This document shows, in pieces, positions 1 to 8,704 of a stretch of DNA of 64,000 nucleotides. The position numbers were made by a program, and so were the translations under genes. The notes under the pieces are model-generated. The model did not search any database. It was not told the origin of the DNA and saw only the letters and a list, made by a program, of their open reading frames with translations. Numbering within the stretch: the stretch's first letter is position 1; the number at the start of each line of letters is the position of its first letter. Source of the DNA: Desulfoscipio gibsoniae DSM 7213 (GTDB taxonomy: Bacteria > Bacillota > Desulfotomaculia > Desulfotomaculales > Desulfallaceae); NCBI RefSeq assembly GCF_000233715.2, contig NC_021184.1:3806001-3870000 (forward strand), written 5' to 3'.

Positions 1-14
1 GTTACAGTTAACGT

Positions 15-200
15 TATAAAATTTAAAGGCCTTCGCATAAACTGCGAAGGCCATCAAAACTGTCTTTCCCACCGGGCCGTTACCCACCAGTTTTTTTATC
101 AACCCACCTCTCCCAGGTGGGTGCCGACCAGCTGCGTCTGTCTTCCGCCCGTGGCGGCCTGACATAGACAACCGGATCTGATGCTCCCGAATTACATTTG
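15..200 (-). ncRNA. structured small RNA candidate with intrinsic terminator
   Basis: Read on the minus strand, this stretch contains nested helices and ends in a classic terminator. A stem with CCGCC/GGCGG at its tip is extended by GTCT..GTC pairing with GACAGAC. A second perfect 8-bp hairpin is ACCCACCT/AGGTGGGT. The end is a 10-bp hairpin GGCCTTCGCA/TGCGAAGGCC (28-37 with 43-52) followed by a T-rich tail. The total of about 180 nt and the position directly downstream of rnpB would suit a 6S-like RNA, but I cannot identify the family. It could also be a leader (riboswitch) of a gene beyond the left edge. No ORF explains the region. Confidence 0.4.
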
Positions 201-294
201 TAGGTTAAAAAAACAAGGGGTCACGTACCAAGTAGGTAATATTATAATCTCATAAAAATTTTATTAAATCAATATTGACTTTTTAAAATAAAAA

Positions 295-654
295 CCGGAC
301 TATGACCGTAAGCGAGATTCTGTTTCAGCAGTCATCTATCTAGGCAAACCTTGCGGTTCACCTCCCCCTCCCGGGGGTGCCCCTACCCGCAGCTCAAAGG
401 CTGCCTATTTGGGTTGCACGCTGGCGGAGTTTACCCTTGCACTCACCGGTTACCCGATGACTTAGTTTCTGTGGCACTTTACAGCTACTGAAAACCCATT
501 GGGTTTCTTTGACCGTCGTCAGGTCGCCCTGCCCCGGCTTGCGCCGGGCACCATTCTACACCAAATGCCTTTATGGACACCCGGTGTGCGTGTCTCGACT
601 TTCCTCTACCATCCGGTTAAACCGAACAGCAGCGACTGCTCGTCATACTCCAGT
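295..654 (-). ncRNA. rnpB: RNase P RNA
   Basis: Catalytic RNA of ribonuclease P, which matures the 5' ends of tRNAs. On the minus strand the 5' part (GGAGTATGACGAGCAG near 651) pairs with the 3' part (GTCATAGTCC near 299) to form helix P1 with one mismatch. Conserved core strings are present, including GAGGAAAGTC near the 5' end, the ACAGAA element, and the GATGACTGCTGAAACAGAAT region before the closing helix. The length of about 360 nt is normal for bacterial RNase P. Short open frames over this interval are shadows of the RNA and should not be called genes. Confidence 0.93.
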
Positions 655-679
655 TCTTGTTCAATGGTCACATTACGTA

Positions 680-708
680 ATTATAAACCAATTACCGCCT
701 GTGTGCAA
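680..708 (-). promoter_or_regulatory. sigma-70/SigA-type promoter of rnpB
   Basis: On the minus strand a -35 box TTGCAC (703-708) is separated by exactly 17 bp from a perfect -10 box TATAAT (680-685). Transcription would start near 673, about 20 nt before the mature 5' end of the RNase P RNA. Confidence 0.65.
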
Positions 709-834
709 ATGCAATGTGTACCATATTCACCGGCCGATTACCATCTAACAGTCATTGACTAACCAACCGTTTAAATGATACATTTAAAAAAAAGGTTTTC
801 ACATATTTAAAAATGTTGAGGGGGGAAAATATCC

Positions 835-996
835 ATGGATAACTGGACACCATTTTATATTTTCATGGGTGTAATGGCCGTTATCGGACTTATCGCCGGC
901 ATATTTGCTAATTCCATTAAAAAAGCCATGGCGGATCTGGAATACTTTTCGACCGGCAAGGTAACTGATCACCACCAATATATTCCATACGATTAA
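835..996 (+). CDS. small membrane protein, 53 aa
   Basis: A short ORF starting at ATG 835 behind a purine-rich site (GAGGGGGGAAAA, 818-829). The product has one strongly hydrophobic N-terminal helix (about residues 8-28, MGVMAVIGLIAGIFA) and a polar tail ending in HHQYIPYD. It is followed by a strong rho-independent terminator at 1051-1086, which supports a real short transcript. The family is not recognised. It would be a single-pass inner-membrane micro-protein. Confidence 0.6.
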   Translation: MDNWTPFYIFMGVMAVIGLIAGIFANSIKKAMADLEYFSTGKVTDHHQYIPYD

Positions 997-1050
997 TATA
1001 TAAAACCGACATACTCTATAAAGCAATCTTATTTGGATTATAACACGAAA

Positions 1051-1086
1051 GAAGTGCTGGCTTTTAAACCAGTACTTCTTTTTTTT
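1051..1086 (+). terminator. rho-independent terminator
   Basis: Stem GAAGTGCTGG / CCAGTACTTC (one G-T pair) with an 8-nt loop, followed by eight T residues. It ends the transcript of the 53-aa ORF upstream. Confidence 0.85.
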
Positions 1087-1271
1087 AGACCGCATTGACA
1101 CCAATTCCGGAAACGGCTATACCGGTAATGGTTCCGCTACCTTACTTATTCTTTTAGTATATTTTTCACGCTGTTTTCATATAATTTACGACAGTTTATT
1201 ATTTATGGAAAAGCCAAGCTATAAGTGGTATACTAAAGATAATTGTCCATAGGGAAAGGAACGGTGACACA

Positions 1272-2141
1272 ATGCATTCACTTGGCAAGCTAACGCTGGT
1301 GAAGCTGTTGGTTGTATTATTGCTAATCCTTAGCGCCGGATGTTCAACCAGCTCTAATGAACAAACGGACAACCAGAATAAAAATGCTGATCAGCAAGAT
1401 AAAGTCGCGGAACAACAGGAACAAACGCCGGACATAAACCTGCCTGTTTATTTTGTCAAATACACCGCTGATGGAGCTTACCTGGTCAGGGAGGTGCACA
1501 CTGTATCTTACACCAAGCAGGTTGCCAATGCCGCTATGCAAGAACTAATTAATGATGAAAAAAGCATTTTGCCCTCCGGCACCAAAATACTGGGTATAAA
1601 TATTGAAAAAGGTCTGGCTACGGTTAATTTTAGCAAAGAAGTTTTAAATAATACCAACGTGGGTTCGGCGGGAGAGCAGTTAGGTATACAAAGCATAGTA
1701 AATACTTTAACTGAATTTCCCAATATAGAAAAGGTGGCTTTTCAAGTGGATGGCCGGGCGGATGGCCGGGCCCAGGACTGGTGGGGGCATGTTGGCCTAT
1801 ACGAACAGCCCTTCACCCAAGATTGCTCCATGGTTTATGAGCCCGCTATTTGGGTGACCCACCCCACACCCCATCAGGTAATCTGCGTTCCTTTGCTGGT
1901 TAAAGGCAGCGCCATGGTATTTGAAGGCGCGGTCAATGCCAGGCTGCTGGACAGCAGCGGTGAAATACTGGCCGAGAGTTACACAACAGCCAAATCGGGA
2001 GCACCTGAACGGGGCGATTTTGAAATGAGCATTAAATTTGACCCACCCTCGGACGGGGAGGGAGTGCTGGAGGTTTATCAAGTCAGCCCGCAAGATGGCA
2101 GTCCCCAAGATATAGTTTCTATTCCAGTACAATGGCCATAA
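1272..2141 (+). CDS. GerMN/Gmad2-domain lipoprotein (GerM-like)
   Basis: Predicted lipoprotein of 289 aa. The signal peptide (residues 1-23) ends in the lipobox LSAGC, with lipidated Cys24. A low-complexity Q/N/D linker follows to about residue 55. A GerMN domain (about 55-165, with the typical ..LPSGTKILGINIEKGLATVNFS and IQSIVNTLTEFPNI segments) comes next, then a C-terminal Gmad2 immunoglobulin-like domain (about 190-289). GerM-family proteins act at the outer forespore/cortex during sporulation and germination, so this supports a spore former. The start ATG at 1272 follows an AGGAACGGTGACACA stretch. It is probably co-transcribed with the 49-aa ORF downstream (21 bp gap). Confidence 0.88.
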   Translation: MHSLGKLTLVKLLVVLLLILSAGCSTSSNEQTDNQNKNADQQDKVAEQQEQTPDINLPVYFVKYTADGAYLVREVHTVSYTKQVANAAMQELINDEKSILPSGTKILGINIEKGLATVNFSKEVLNNTNVGSAGEQLGIQSIVNTLTEFPNIEKVAFQVDGRADGRAQDWWGHVGLYEQPFTQDCSMVYEPAIWVTHPTPHQVICVPLLVKGSAMVFEGAVNARLLDSSGEILAESYTTAKSGAPERGDFEMSIKFDPPSDGEGVLEVYQVSPQDGSPQDIVSIPVQWP

Positions 2142-2162
2142 TTAACAGGAGGTGTAATAAAT

Positions 2163-2312
2163 ATGGACAAAACAGGTAACGATTATCCCAAAGAAGTGAG
2201 GGACACCACCATACTGGCTCAAAGGGTTAGAAGAGACTTGACCTGGGTCGTAGTAAGCATGGCCGTGGCATTGGCGGCGGCAGCCGGAACATATATGACG
2301 CTAACAAAGTAA
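2163..2312 (+). CDS. small membrane protein, 49 aa
   Basis: Short ORF with a perfect AGGAGGTG site (2147-2154) and ATG at 2163. The N-terminal half is charged (DKTGNDYPKEVRD..RVRRD), and the C-terminal half is one hydrophobic, Ala/Val-rich membrane helix. It lies 21 bp after the GerM-like gene and before a bidirectional terminator, so it is probably the second gene of that operon. The function is unknown. Confidence 0.65.
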   Translation: MDKTGNDYPKEVRDTTILAQRVRRDLTWVVVSMAVALAAAAGTYMTLTK

Positions 2313-2413
2313 GAGCGCTACAATCTACTTACTAATACGGAATACCCCTTAAGGGCTGCGCAAGTTCTTGCCTACAAACCCGCCCAAAGCAGCTTTCCAT
2401 CAATAGCAAACAA

Positions 2414-2447
2414 CCGGGCACCTTAAAACTATGGTGCCCGGTTTTGT
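2414..2447. terminator. bidirectional terminator
   Basis: Perfect 9-bp stem CCGGGCACC/GGTGCCCGG (2414-2422 with 2433-2441). T-rich tails on both strands serve the plus-strand GerM-like operon and the minus-strand membrane-protein gene that converge here. Confidence 0.8.
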
Positions 2448-2469
2448 TACAACCGCAGGTCGGCATTTA

Positions 2470-2733
2470 TCAGCGGAAACCAAAATACCAAACCAGTCCT
2501 CCCGCAATCATTAATACTATTTTCAATAACATTGACTTACTTTCTCCCACCAGCCCTTTATATTTAAACCATTCACCCAAGCCGCTGGGAATCACAAACA
2601 CAATAAATATAGCCTGGGCCACCGGCACCAATGTAGGCGAATTTATTGTAAGTACCCATAATATCAATCCCCACAGGACAATGGCCATGGTAATGCGTAC
2701 CGGCTGCTGCAACTTTCTTTCTTTCTCCGTCAA
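2470..2733 (-). CDS. small integral membrane protein, 87 aa
   Basis: Hydrophobic protein with three probable membrane helices (about residues 14-32, 35-52 and 68-85) and a charged N-terminus (TEKERKLQQ). It starts at TTG, with an AAAGGGGGT ribosome binding site about 11 nt upstream. No ATG or GTG lies in frame upstream. The gene ends at a bidirectional terminator. The family is not recognised and no function can be assigned. Confidence 0.6.
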   Translation of the reverse strand: MTEKERKLQQPVRITMAIVLWGLILWVLTINSPTLVPVAQAIFIVFVIPSGLGEWFKYKGLVGESKSMLLKIVLMIAGGLVWYFGFR

Positions 2734-2832
2734 CGAATCACCAACCCCCTTTATAACATATACTTCCCCTTAATGACCAAAAATCCTGCAGTAATAATTG
2801 AACTATGGTTAACGGCAGATATATTTTAGACC

Positions 2833-2861
2833 CAAAAAAAACCCCGCCTATATCCGGCGGG
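2833..2861 (-). terminator. minus-strand terminator without an obvious gene
   Basis: On the minus strand, stem CCCGCC../..GGCGGG is followed by eight T residues. The only upstream minus-strand gene is the cyclophilin, 330 bp away, with another hairpin in between. Confidence 0.6.
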
Positions 2862-2953
2862 ATTGCTGAGAGAGATTTAGGAGGCTGGTTACTGCTCAAC
2901 TGCAGTATCTATATTATTGCACAGTGGATTTTTTTTATACCTGGCCCAAAAAA

Positions 2954-2978
2954 TAAACCCCCATATGCTTGGGGGATT
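2954..2978 (-). terminator. second minus-strand terminator
   Basis: On the minus strand, CCCCC AAGCATAT GGGGG is followed by TTTATTTTTT. With the terminator at 2833-2861 it brackets about 100 bp that contain no ORF with a ribosome binding site. Confidence 0.6.
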
Positions 2979-3107
2979 GGGAAAAGAGGTATATGTTTAA
3001 CCAGGAATAACCTTATTTAAAATTCTGCCATAAAAAGCGTGAAAACTCTGTCATAATTGCGACAACGCTGCGTCTTCCCGATGACAAAAGTGTTTCTTCT
3101 TACCCCC

Positions 3108-3150
3108 TTAATGCAAAAGCCTGCGGCAGTGCCCCAGGCTTTTGCATTAA
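3108..3150 (-). terminator. long perfect hairpin downstream of the cyclophilin gene
   Basis: Perfect 16-bp inverted repeat (3108-3123 with 3135-3150) around an 11-nt loop, with TTTT/AAAA inside the arms. It lies 37 bp past the stop of the minus-strand cyclophilin gene and probably ends its transcript, although the T tail is weak. Confidence 0.55.
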
Positions 3151-3186
3151 AGTGGCCATAGCTTATCAACCACCAAGAATTAAAGC

Positions 3187-3618
3187 TTAACCAACCACTT
3201 TTACCTCATTCATTTTGTCGCCAATATCCAACTCATCCACCACATCCATACCTTCAGTAACTATCCCAAAAACCGCGTACTGCCCGTCCAGCCAGCCGGC
3301 ATCAGTCTTTAATATATAAAACTGTGATCCGGCGGAATCAGGGTGAGCCGACCTGGCCATGGCCACCGCACCCCGTACATTTTTCAAATCAGGGTGGGTT
3401 TCCAGCTTAATTGTCCAGCCCGGGCCGCCGGTACCGTTGCCCCTGGGGTCGCCACCCTGCACCACCCAGTGTTCCACCCGGTGAAAGGTTAGCCCGTTAT
3501 AAAAACCATCATTGGTTAATTTTAAAAAATTCTCCACCGTAACAGGCATTTTTTCCGGGTACAATTCCATGGTAATACTACCTTTATCGGTACTGATAAG
3601 TACTTGCTGCGCTGCCAA
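3187..3618 (-). CDS. peptidyl-prolyl cis-trans isomerase, cyclophilin type
   Basis: Single-domain cytoplasmic cyclophilin of 143 aa, catalysing proline isomerisation in protein folding. It shows the family core: MPVTVENFLKL, GLTFHRVE with the catalytic-region FHR, QGGDPRGNGTGGPGW, and GAVAMARSAHPDSAGSQFYI. There is no signal peptide. The frame is open to a TTG at 3645 and an ATG at 3633, but the best ribosome binding site (GAGGAG, 7 nt spacing) points to the TTG at 3618, which I use as the start. The gene is single, with a long hairpin downstream. Confidence 0.9.
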   Translation of the reverse strand: MAAQQVLISTDKGSITMELYPEKMPVTVENFLKLTNDGFYNGLTFHRVEHWVVQGGDPRGNGTGGPGWTIKLETHPDLKNVRGAVAMARSAHPDSAGSQFYILKTDAGWLDGQYAVFGIVTEGMDVVDELDIGDKMNEVKVVG

Positions 3619-3730
3619 ATTATCACTCCTCATAATTTTATCCAACCTTTATTATACACTAATGCCCCGGTTTTCATATCATCATCGATGATAAAACGCG
3701 GGCCCCTGGCAAAACAAAGGTATAACACCG

Positions 3731-4897
3731 CTAACCGGGCACATTTACACCGCTTTCTTTGCCTTTTCTGGGGGGTCGGGGTCCAAAATACTGGTAATAA
3801 TCCACTTTAATATTGCCGTTGTAAAGCTTTCTTTTTTTAGTGGCCGGCCTGCCAAACAGCCTCTCAAATTGCGGGTGTGCAGCCAGTATGTAATAAGACC
3901 AGGTGTCCAGGCGGCCAAACACATGACCCATTTCCCTGTATAACCGCTCCACTTCCCTGATTTCCCCCAGCCGTTCTCCGTAGGGCGGGTTACAGATAAT
4001 CTTACCGTATTTTTTGCTGGACCGCACATCGGCCAGTGGCAGGCGCTGGAAATGAATCAACTCTTCCACCCCTGCCTCACCGGCATTTTGGCGGGCCAGT
4101 TTCAAAACGTCATTATCTATGTCCGTGCCTATAATATCCAGGGGGCGATCATAATGGGCTAAATCGTGAGTCTCTTTTCTGGCCTGTCTCCACAGCTCCC
4201 TTGGAATGGTGGGCCAGCTTTCAGATACAAACTCGCGGTTTATCCCCGGTGCGATATTCTGGCCAATCAACGCCGCCTCAATGGGAATAGTACCCGATCC
4301 ACAAAATGGGTCCATTAAAACAGTGTCCGGGTGCCAGCGCGACAATATAATCAATGCCGCGGCCAGCGTTTCCTTTAGAGGCGCCTGGCTGGCCAGCTCC
4401 CGGTAACCTCTTTTATGCAGCCCGGCACCGCTGGTGTCGATGGTTAGAGTAGCAATATCTTTTAATAAAGCCACTTCTATTTTGTACAGCGGCCCTTGCT
4501 CGGAAAACCACTGCTGTTTATATTTTTGCTTCATACTTTCAACAACTGCCTTTTTTACAATAGCCTGGCAGTCGGAAATGCTAAATAATGTGGATTTAAC
4601 GGATTTACCTTCCACAGGAAACTCAGCATCCCCGGGTATTAATTCCGGCCAGGGCAATGCCCTGGTTTGCTCAAAAAGTTCATCAAAGGTGGTGGCTTTA
4701 AACTCACCAACTTTAAGGCGCACCCTGTCCGCTGTACGCAACCATAAGTTAGCCCGGCAAATGGCACCCCAGTCTGCGCCAAAAGTAACCTTACCGTTTT
4801 CCACCGTCACCTTTTGATAACCCAAATCCTTGACTTCCTTAGCCACCAGCGCTTCCAATCCAAAGGTCGCCGTAGCGATCAATTCAACATCAGCCAT
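3731..4897 (-). CDS. THUMP-domain class I SAM-dependent RNA methyltransferase (RlmL/YpsC-like)
   Basis: 388-aa protein expected to make N2-methylguanosine in 23S rRNA, like the methyltransferase half of E. coli RlmL and B. subtilis YpsC. An N-terminal ferredoxin-like/THUMP region (about residues 1-155) precedes the Rossmann methyltransferase. The latter contains the SAM-binding loop DPFCGSGTIPIEAA (about 198-211), the acidic ribose contact in IGTDIDNDVL, and the catalytic NPPYGERLG motif (about 304-312). Start ATG 4897 has AAAGGGTGG upstream. The exact target base cannot be told from sequence alone. Confidence 0.9.
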   Translation of the reverse strand: MADVELIATATFGLEALVAKEVKDLGYQKVTVENGKVTFGADWGAICRANLWLRTADRVRLKVGEFKATTFDELFEQTRALPWPELIPGDAEFPVEGKSVKSTLFSISDCQAIVKKAVVESMKQKYKQQWFSEQGPLYKIEVALLKDIATLTIDTSGAGLHKRGYRELASQAPLKETLAAALIILSRWHPDTVLMDPFCGSGTIPIEAALIGQNIAPGINREFVSESWPTIPRELWRQARKETHDLAHYDRPLDIIGTDIDNDVLKLARQNAGEAGVEELIHFQRLPLADVRSSKKYGKIICNPPYGERLGEIREVERLYREMGHVFGRLDTWSYYILAAHPQFERLFGRPATKKRKLYNGNIKVDYYQYFGPRPPRKGKESGVNVPG

Positions 4898-5093
4898 TTG
4901 AATCCACCCTTTATAATCATTTGCTAGAATAATTTAGTATTCCCGTTATTTATGGATTCACCTGCCTGGTTTATTGCCGTTAAACGACGGGCGGAACAAA
5001 TCATTCTTGACGCTATTTTTCATGTCGACATTTGTTGTAAACCGTCATATAAAGTGCTAAAATATATTTAACCATTTATGCCTTTTTATTGCG

Positions 5094-5120
5094 CGCCCGG
5101 GCAACCGGGCTTTTATTTTT
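5094..5120. terminator. possible terminator hairpin
   Basis: GCCCGG GCAA CCGGGC followed by TTTTATTTTT on the plus strand. On the minus strand it lies about 50 bp past the stop of the nitronate monooxygenase-like gene and may end that transcript. Confidence 0.45.
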
Positions 5121-5158
5121 AAGTGCACCTTATAAAATCATTCCACAAAGGCAACGGC

Positions 5159-6127
5159 TTATCCCCACATATTTTGCAGGCGATGAATAATGGTCCCCGC
5201 CTCACGCACAATATCCTCAATAACTTCCTGGACTGATTTAATATCATTTATCAGCCCAACGCACTGTCCCATGGCCAGAGTACCATCCTGGATATCGCCG
5301 CTTAATAGGTTACTGAGCCCCCGCTGCCCCTTGATGATAGTAAGCAGCTCATCCAGGCTGGCCCCACGGTTTTCCATTTCTAGCACTTTTTCGGCTGCCG
5401 GATTTTTCATTACCCTGGCAGCGTTGCGTATAGAACGCTGGATGATCATGGTGTCAGTCTCCGAGGCGTTTACCATCCACTGCTTAAAATTTTCATGTGC
5501 CAGGCATTCCGCGGTAGCTATAAACCTGGTACCCATAACCACAGCCTCGGCCCCCAGGGCCAAGGCAGCCACAAGACCACGGGCGTCAGCAATGCCACCA
5601 CCCGATATAACCGGTATAGAAACATTATCGGCAGCCCCGGGCGTCAGCACCATTGTGGTAACGTTATCCATACCGGGATGTCCACCGCATTCAAACCCCA
5701 CTATGATAACCGCATCCGCCCCGACGCTCTCAGCCTTCCTGGCGAAACGCACAGCGGGAACCTTGTGTATTAGTTTTATCCCGGCCTCTTTCAATTGGGG
5801 GACATACTTTTCCGGGCTGCGTCCCGAAGTCTCCAGTACCGGTACTTTTTCCCGGATTACTGCTTCCATATACTGTGCGGTCTTATCCCCGGGAGTGAGC
5901 TCCGGAAGCATTGATATATTGACCCCGAAGGGTTTGTCTGTAAGTGCCCGAGTTTTGCGAATTTCCTCTATCAGTTCCTCTTTGCCGGGGTGCGTAGCGG
6001 CAGTAATAATTCCCAATCCCCCGGCATTAGAAACAGCTGAAGCCAGCTCGGCACGGGACAGCCATTGCATACCTCCCTGAATAATGGGGTACTTAATACC
6101 TAAAAGCTCTGTAACCCTGGTTTTCAC
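5159..6127 (-). CDS. nitronate monooxygenase / FabK-like FMN enzyme
   Basis: 322-aa TIM-barrel flavoprotein of the 2-nitropropane dioxygenase / enoyl-ACP reductase II family. The N-terminus KYPIIQGGMQWLS is the FMN-binding start. The GVNISML strand, the EC-GGH motif in VGFECGGHPG, the phosphate-binding PVISGGGIADARG and ALGAEAVVMGTRF are all present. The C-terminal AMGQCVGLINDIKSVQEVIE is also family-typical. FabK (fatty acid synthesis) and nitronate oxidation cannot be separated by sequence alone; no fab genes are nearby. I choose GTG 6127 because AGGAGG lies 9 nt before it, although the frame is open to 6157. Confidence 0.87.
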   Translation of the reverse strand: MKTRVTELLGIKYPIIQGGMQWLSRAELASAVSNAGGLGIITAATHPGKEELIEEIRKTRALTDKPFGVNISMLPELTPGDKTAQYMEAVIREKVPVLETSGRSPEKYVPQLKEAGIKLIHKVPAVRFARKAESVGADAVIIVGFECGGHPGMDNVTTMVLTPGAADNVSIPVISGGGIADARGLVAALALGAEAVVMGTRFIATAECLAHENFKQWMVNASETDTMIIQRSIRNAARVMKNPAAEKVLEMENRGASLDELLTIIKGQRGLSNLLSGDIQDGTLAMGQCVGLINDIKSVQEVIEDIVREAGTIIHRLQNMWG

Positions 6128-6333
6128 TATTCCTTCCCTCCTGTCTTTCATCACCAAGGCATGTTTTCAGTTTTGCATGCGCTGGGTAGCATTTTTAAAC
6201 GTCGTTTGCTTCGGTAAAACCATATTTTTCGCTGAGTGTTCAGCTATGCCTTATTTAAAAGGCCGGTCGGGCCACCAGGGATAAAAGTCCGGCATGTCTG
6301 TGCTGGGCTTCATGGTAAAATTGGGAGAACGTT

Positions 6334-6480
6334 TTAAATTTCGTCATCGGCATCAGCACGGTCAAGGGCATCGCAAAGCTCTATACGCATTTGCTTGGTA
6401 TAGGCATTTAAATGATCGGGTCTGTTTAATGTAATCGTTAATATTTTCTCTGCAACCTCATACTTAATCTGTTCATACAC
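6334..6480 (-). pseudogene. truncated enoyl-CoA hydratase N-terminus
   Basis: 48 codons from GTG 6480, with GGAGG 8 nt upstream, to TAA 6334-6336. The product runs YEQIKYEVAEKILTITLNRP then HLNAYTKQM and DALDRADADDEI. This is the first 45 or so residues of the crotonase fold (usual length about 260 aa), up to just before the oxyanion-hole segment. Everything after that is missing, so the protein cannot be an active hydratase. A good ribosome binding site survives, which suggests a recent deletion. Confidence 0.7.
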
Positions 6481-6708
6481 GTAAGTATCCTCCTTTATTT
6501 TACGCTATGGCCTCTGACACCGCACCGGGGCAGAGGCATCTGAAACGCGGCCAATTAGGAACCATAGCACTCCAAATATGGCTAATTAATGAAAAAGGAT
6601 AATAAAAACAGCAGCGCAGAGCATGTATCATGCCTACGCTTTATTGATAGTTTTTCCATGTTATATTAAAAAATCCTTCTTTAGGAGACGGTTCTCTTGC
6701 TTTGCTTC

Positions 6709-8481
6709 CTATGCCAGCACATCCACCAACCGGTTTTCTCTGGATAGCCAGTATCCCCTGGACAATAACCTTAGCGAAGGTATGGCCGTAAAGGTAATGG
6801 TAAACAACGTTAATAGCGGCTTATCTACTTTGCATCCCGCTTTCCCAAGTGCTTTTTCAAGGGATATAAATCTTTCAGCCACTTCCGGTCCTGCAATTTC
6901 GGAGGTGTATCCAAAAATGGGAAGTGATAACTCTTCCACTATTTGCCCCTCGCAGCAATAAACAATGCCACCTTGCAATTCACGGATCCGGTTCACCGCG
7001 GCAGCCATGTCGCTGTCATTGGTGCCCATTACCACCAGATTTCCCTCGCTGAAAGAATAGCTGCTGGCCAGCGCTCCTTTGTTCAGTCCGTATCCCTTGA
7101 TAAATCCGGTGCTGCTTTCACCATTTCCGCTATGGCTGTTGATTACCGCTACCTTTATAACATCATTACTTTCGGAGATTGTTATTTCTCCATTAATCAC
7201 CGGCAAATCCAATATCATTTCACGGTTAACAATGCTGGTAATTACATCTATGACGCGTACCTTGGCCATTGGGGAAGCTGCCGGCACACTGAAAAATTCA
7301 GGCTGTACCGGGTTAATCTTAATGCATTGATACACATCACTCGGAAAGTTTGATTTTACAGTGTTTACTAGCATCTTGCCATCCCGGGCCACCACTTTCC
7401 CCCGACAAATAACTAACCTGGGCTCGATTGTTTTGATATTGGGGATGATTACAATATCAGCGCATTTTCCCGGTGCTATCCCGCCGAGGTGACTCCCCAG
7501 GTGAAAATGTTCCGCCACGTTAATGGTGGCCATCTGGATAGCCGTTACAGGGTTTAATCCCAGGTCAACAGCCTTTTGCACTATGTAATCCATGTGACCG
7601 TACCGAAGCAGGTCAACCGGCCAAACACCGTCGGAAACCAAAATTGCTCTGCACAAAGCCAAGTCCATTTCAATTAAGGGACCAATTACAGTCTCCAATT
7701 CCCGGCGTATCGAACCTTCCCGAATCATGGTAAACAAACCCAGGCGCAGTCTTTCCCGCACCTCTTCGGCGGTAATGGGTTCGTGGCAAGAATCAACACC
7801 ATGGGCTACCATGGCAGCTAATCTCTGGTTCTTGGCCCCCGCCCCGTGCCCCTCCACTGTTTTTCCCAGTAAAATGGCAGCCTCGATAATATTTATTAAA
7901 CCTTCATTTGAATCTGTATTAAGCAGATTGGACCAGAATATCTCACCGGTGCCTATTATCTCCGGTCGCTGCAGCAAGCTTATAACCTCGGACTCATTAA
8001 TTGCACGGTTTCCGTTTCCATTATCAGAACAAAGAAAGGATATCATTGGGGCAGTGGCAAAAAATCTCTGTGGTTGGTTTTTAAACTGATCGATAAAAGC
8101 ATCAACACCCCGGATACCCATGGCATTGGAAGGGAAATAGCACTCGGTAATAGTGGTGGTAGTACCCCGGGGAAGGGAAAGTTTAACAAATTCCTCTATA
8201 TTCATCGAGTGATCCATGTGTATGTGACCGTCAATCAAGCCTGGAATAACCAGCTGCCTTTCGGCATCGATTAATTCGGTCTCCGGTCCTTCCGGGAAGT
8301 CAAGTTTTGTTCCCACGTAAGCGATCCTGTCACCGGCAATAAGCAACTGCTGGTTTTCAAGAATTTCACCGGTATAGACATTTAATACATCACAATGATT
8401 AATAACCAAGTCTGCGGGTTCTTTCCCCAGAGCGACCCTGCCCAGACGTCTTATAAGATCAGCTTTTATTTTTATGCTCAT
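6709..8481 (-). CDS. ade: adenine deaminase
   Basis: 590-aa metal-dependent amidohydrolase converting adenine to hypoxanthine plus ammonia in purine salvage. Seen in the sequence: the LVIPGLIDGHIHMDHS metal site (about residues 74-89), GTTTTITECY, the EGHGAGAKNQ His motif, the catalytic SDGVWP aspartate region, and the C-terminal Ade-specific domain (about 430-590). The length matches the bacterial family. The start is ATG 8481. There is no clear Shine-Dalgarno, and GGAGCAAT/ATTGCTCC pairing in the leader (8493-8540) may fold over the start. The 200 bp upstream holds no recognisable purine aptamer. Confidence 0.93.
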   Translation of the reverse strand: MSIKIKADLIRRLGRVALGKEPADLVINHCDVLNVYTGEILENQQLLIAGDRIAYVGTKLDFPEGPETELIDAERQLVIPGLIDGHIHMDHSMNIEEFVKLSLPRGTTTTITECYFPSNAMGIRGVDAFIDQFKNQPQRFFATAPMISFLCSDNGNGNRAINESEVISLLQRPEIIGTGEIFWSNLLNTDSNEGLINIIEAAILLGKTVEGHGAGAKNQRLAAMVAHGVDSCHEPITAEEVRERLRLGLFTMIREGSIRRELETVIGPLIEMDLALCRAILVSDGVWPVDLLRYGHMDYIVQKAVDLGLNPVTAIQMATINVAEHFHLGSHLGGIAPGKCADIVIIPNIKTIEPRLVICRGKVVARDGKMLVNTVKSNFPSDVYQCIKINPVQPEFFSVPAASPMAKVRVIDVITSIVNREMILDLPVINGEITISESNDVIKVAVINSHSGNGESSTGFIKGYGLNKGALASSYSFSEGNLVVMGTNDSDMAAAVNRIRELQGGIVYCCEGQIVEELSLPIFGYTSEIAGPEVAERFISLEKALGKAGCKVDKPLLTLFTITFTAIPSLRLLSRGYWLSRENRLVDVLA

Positions 8482-8704
8482 AATTATGGAGGGAGCAATC
8501 TTTGGATTTATTTAGCGTTTGATGGTATTGCTCCTTCTTCCCTCCTCGCAATTTATTTACTTTATCCGGCATTGTCTCCATCTCAATGCCGGTGCAGCCA
8601 TAGGCAGCATATATATCCCGTGTTATTTGTTTAACCAGTTCCTCAATTCCGCTGCCATACCCCTTTCATTCCACGGCACAAGGCCGTAAGTTTTAAGGAG
8701 AAGG
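8482..8704. other. intergenic; non-initiating open frame
   Basis: On the minus strand, 8665 down into the ade start is open and reads IEELVKQITRD then AAYGCTGIEMETM. This looks protein-like but has no usable start codon or ribosome binding site, so it is probably the tail of a lost gene. A GGAGCAAT/ATTGCTCC inverted repeat sits just before ade. Confidence 0.3.

Noticed and set aside
499-762. Plus-strand ORFs of 79-87 aa
   Set aside because: They overlap RNase P RNA and lack ribosome binding sites; the RNA explains the sequence.
8482-8704. Purine riboswitch upstream of adenine deaminase
   Set aside because: The conserved three-way junction bases of the purine aptamer are not found; only a local inverted repeat is present.
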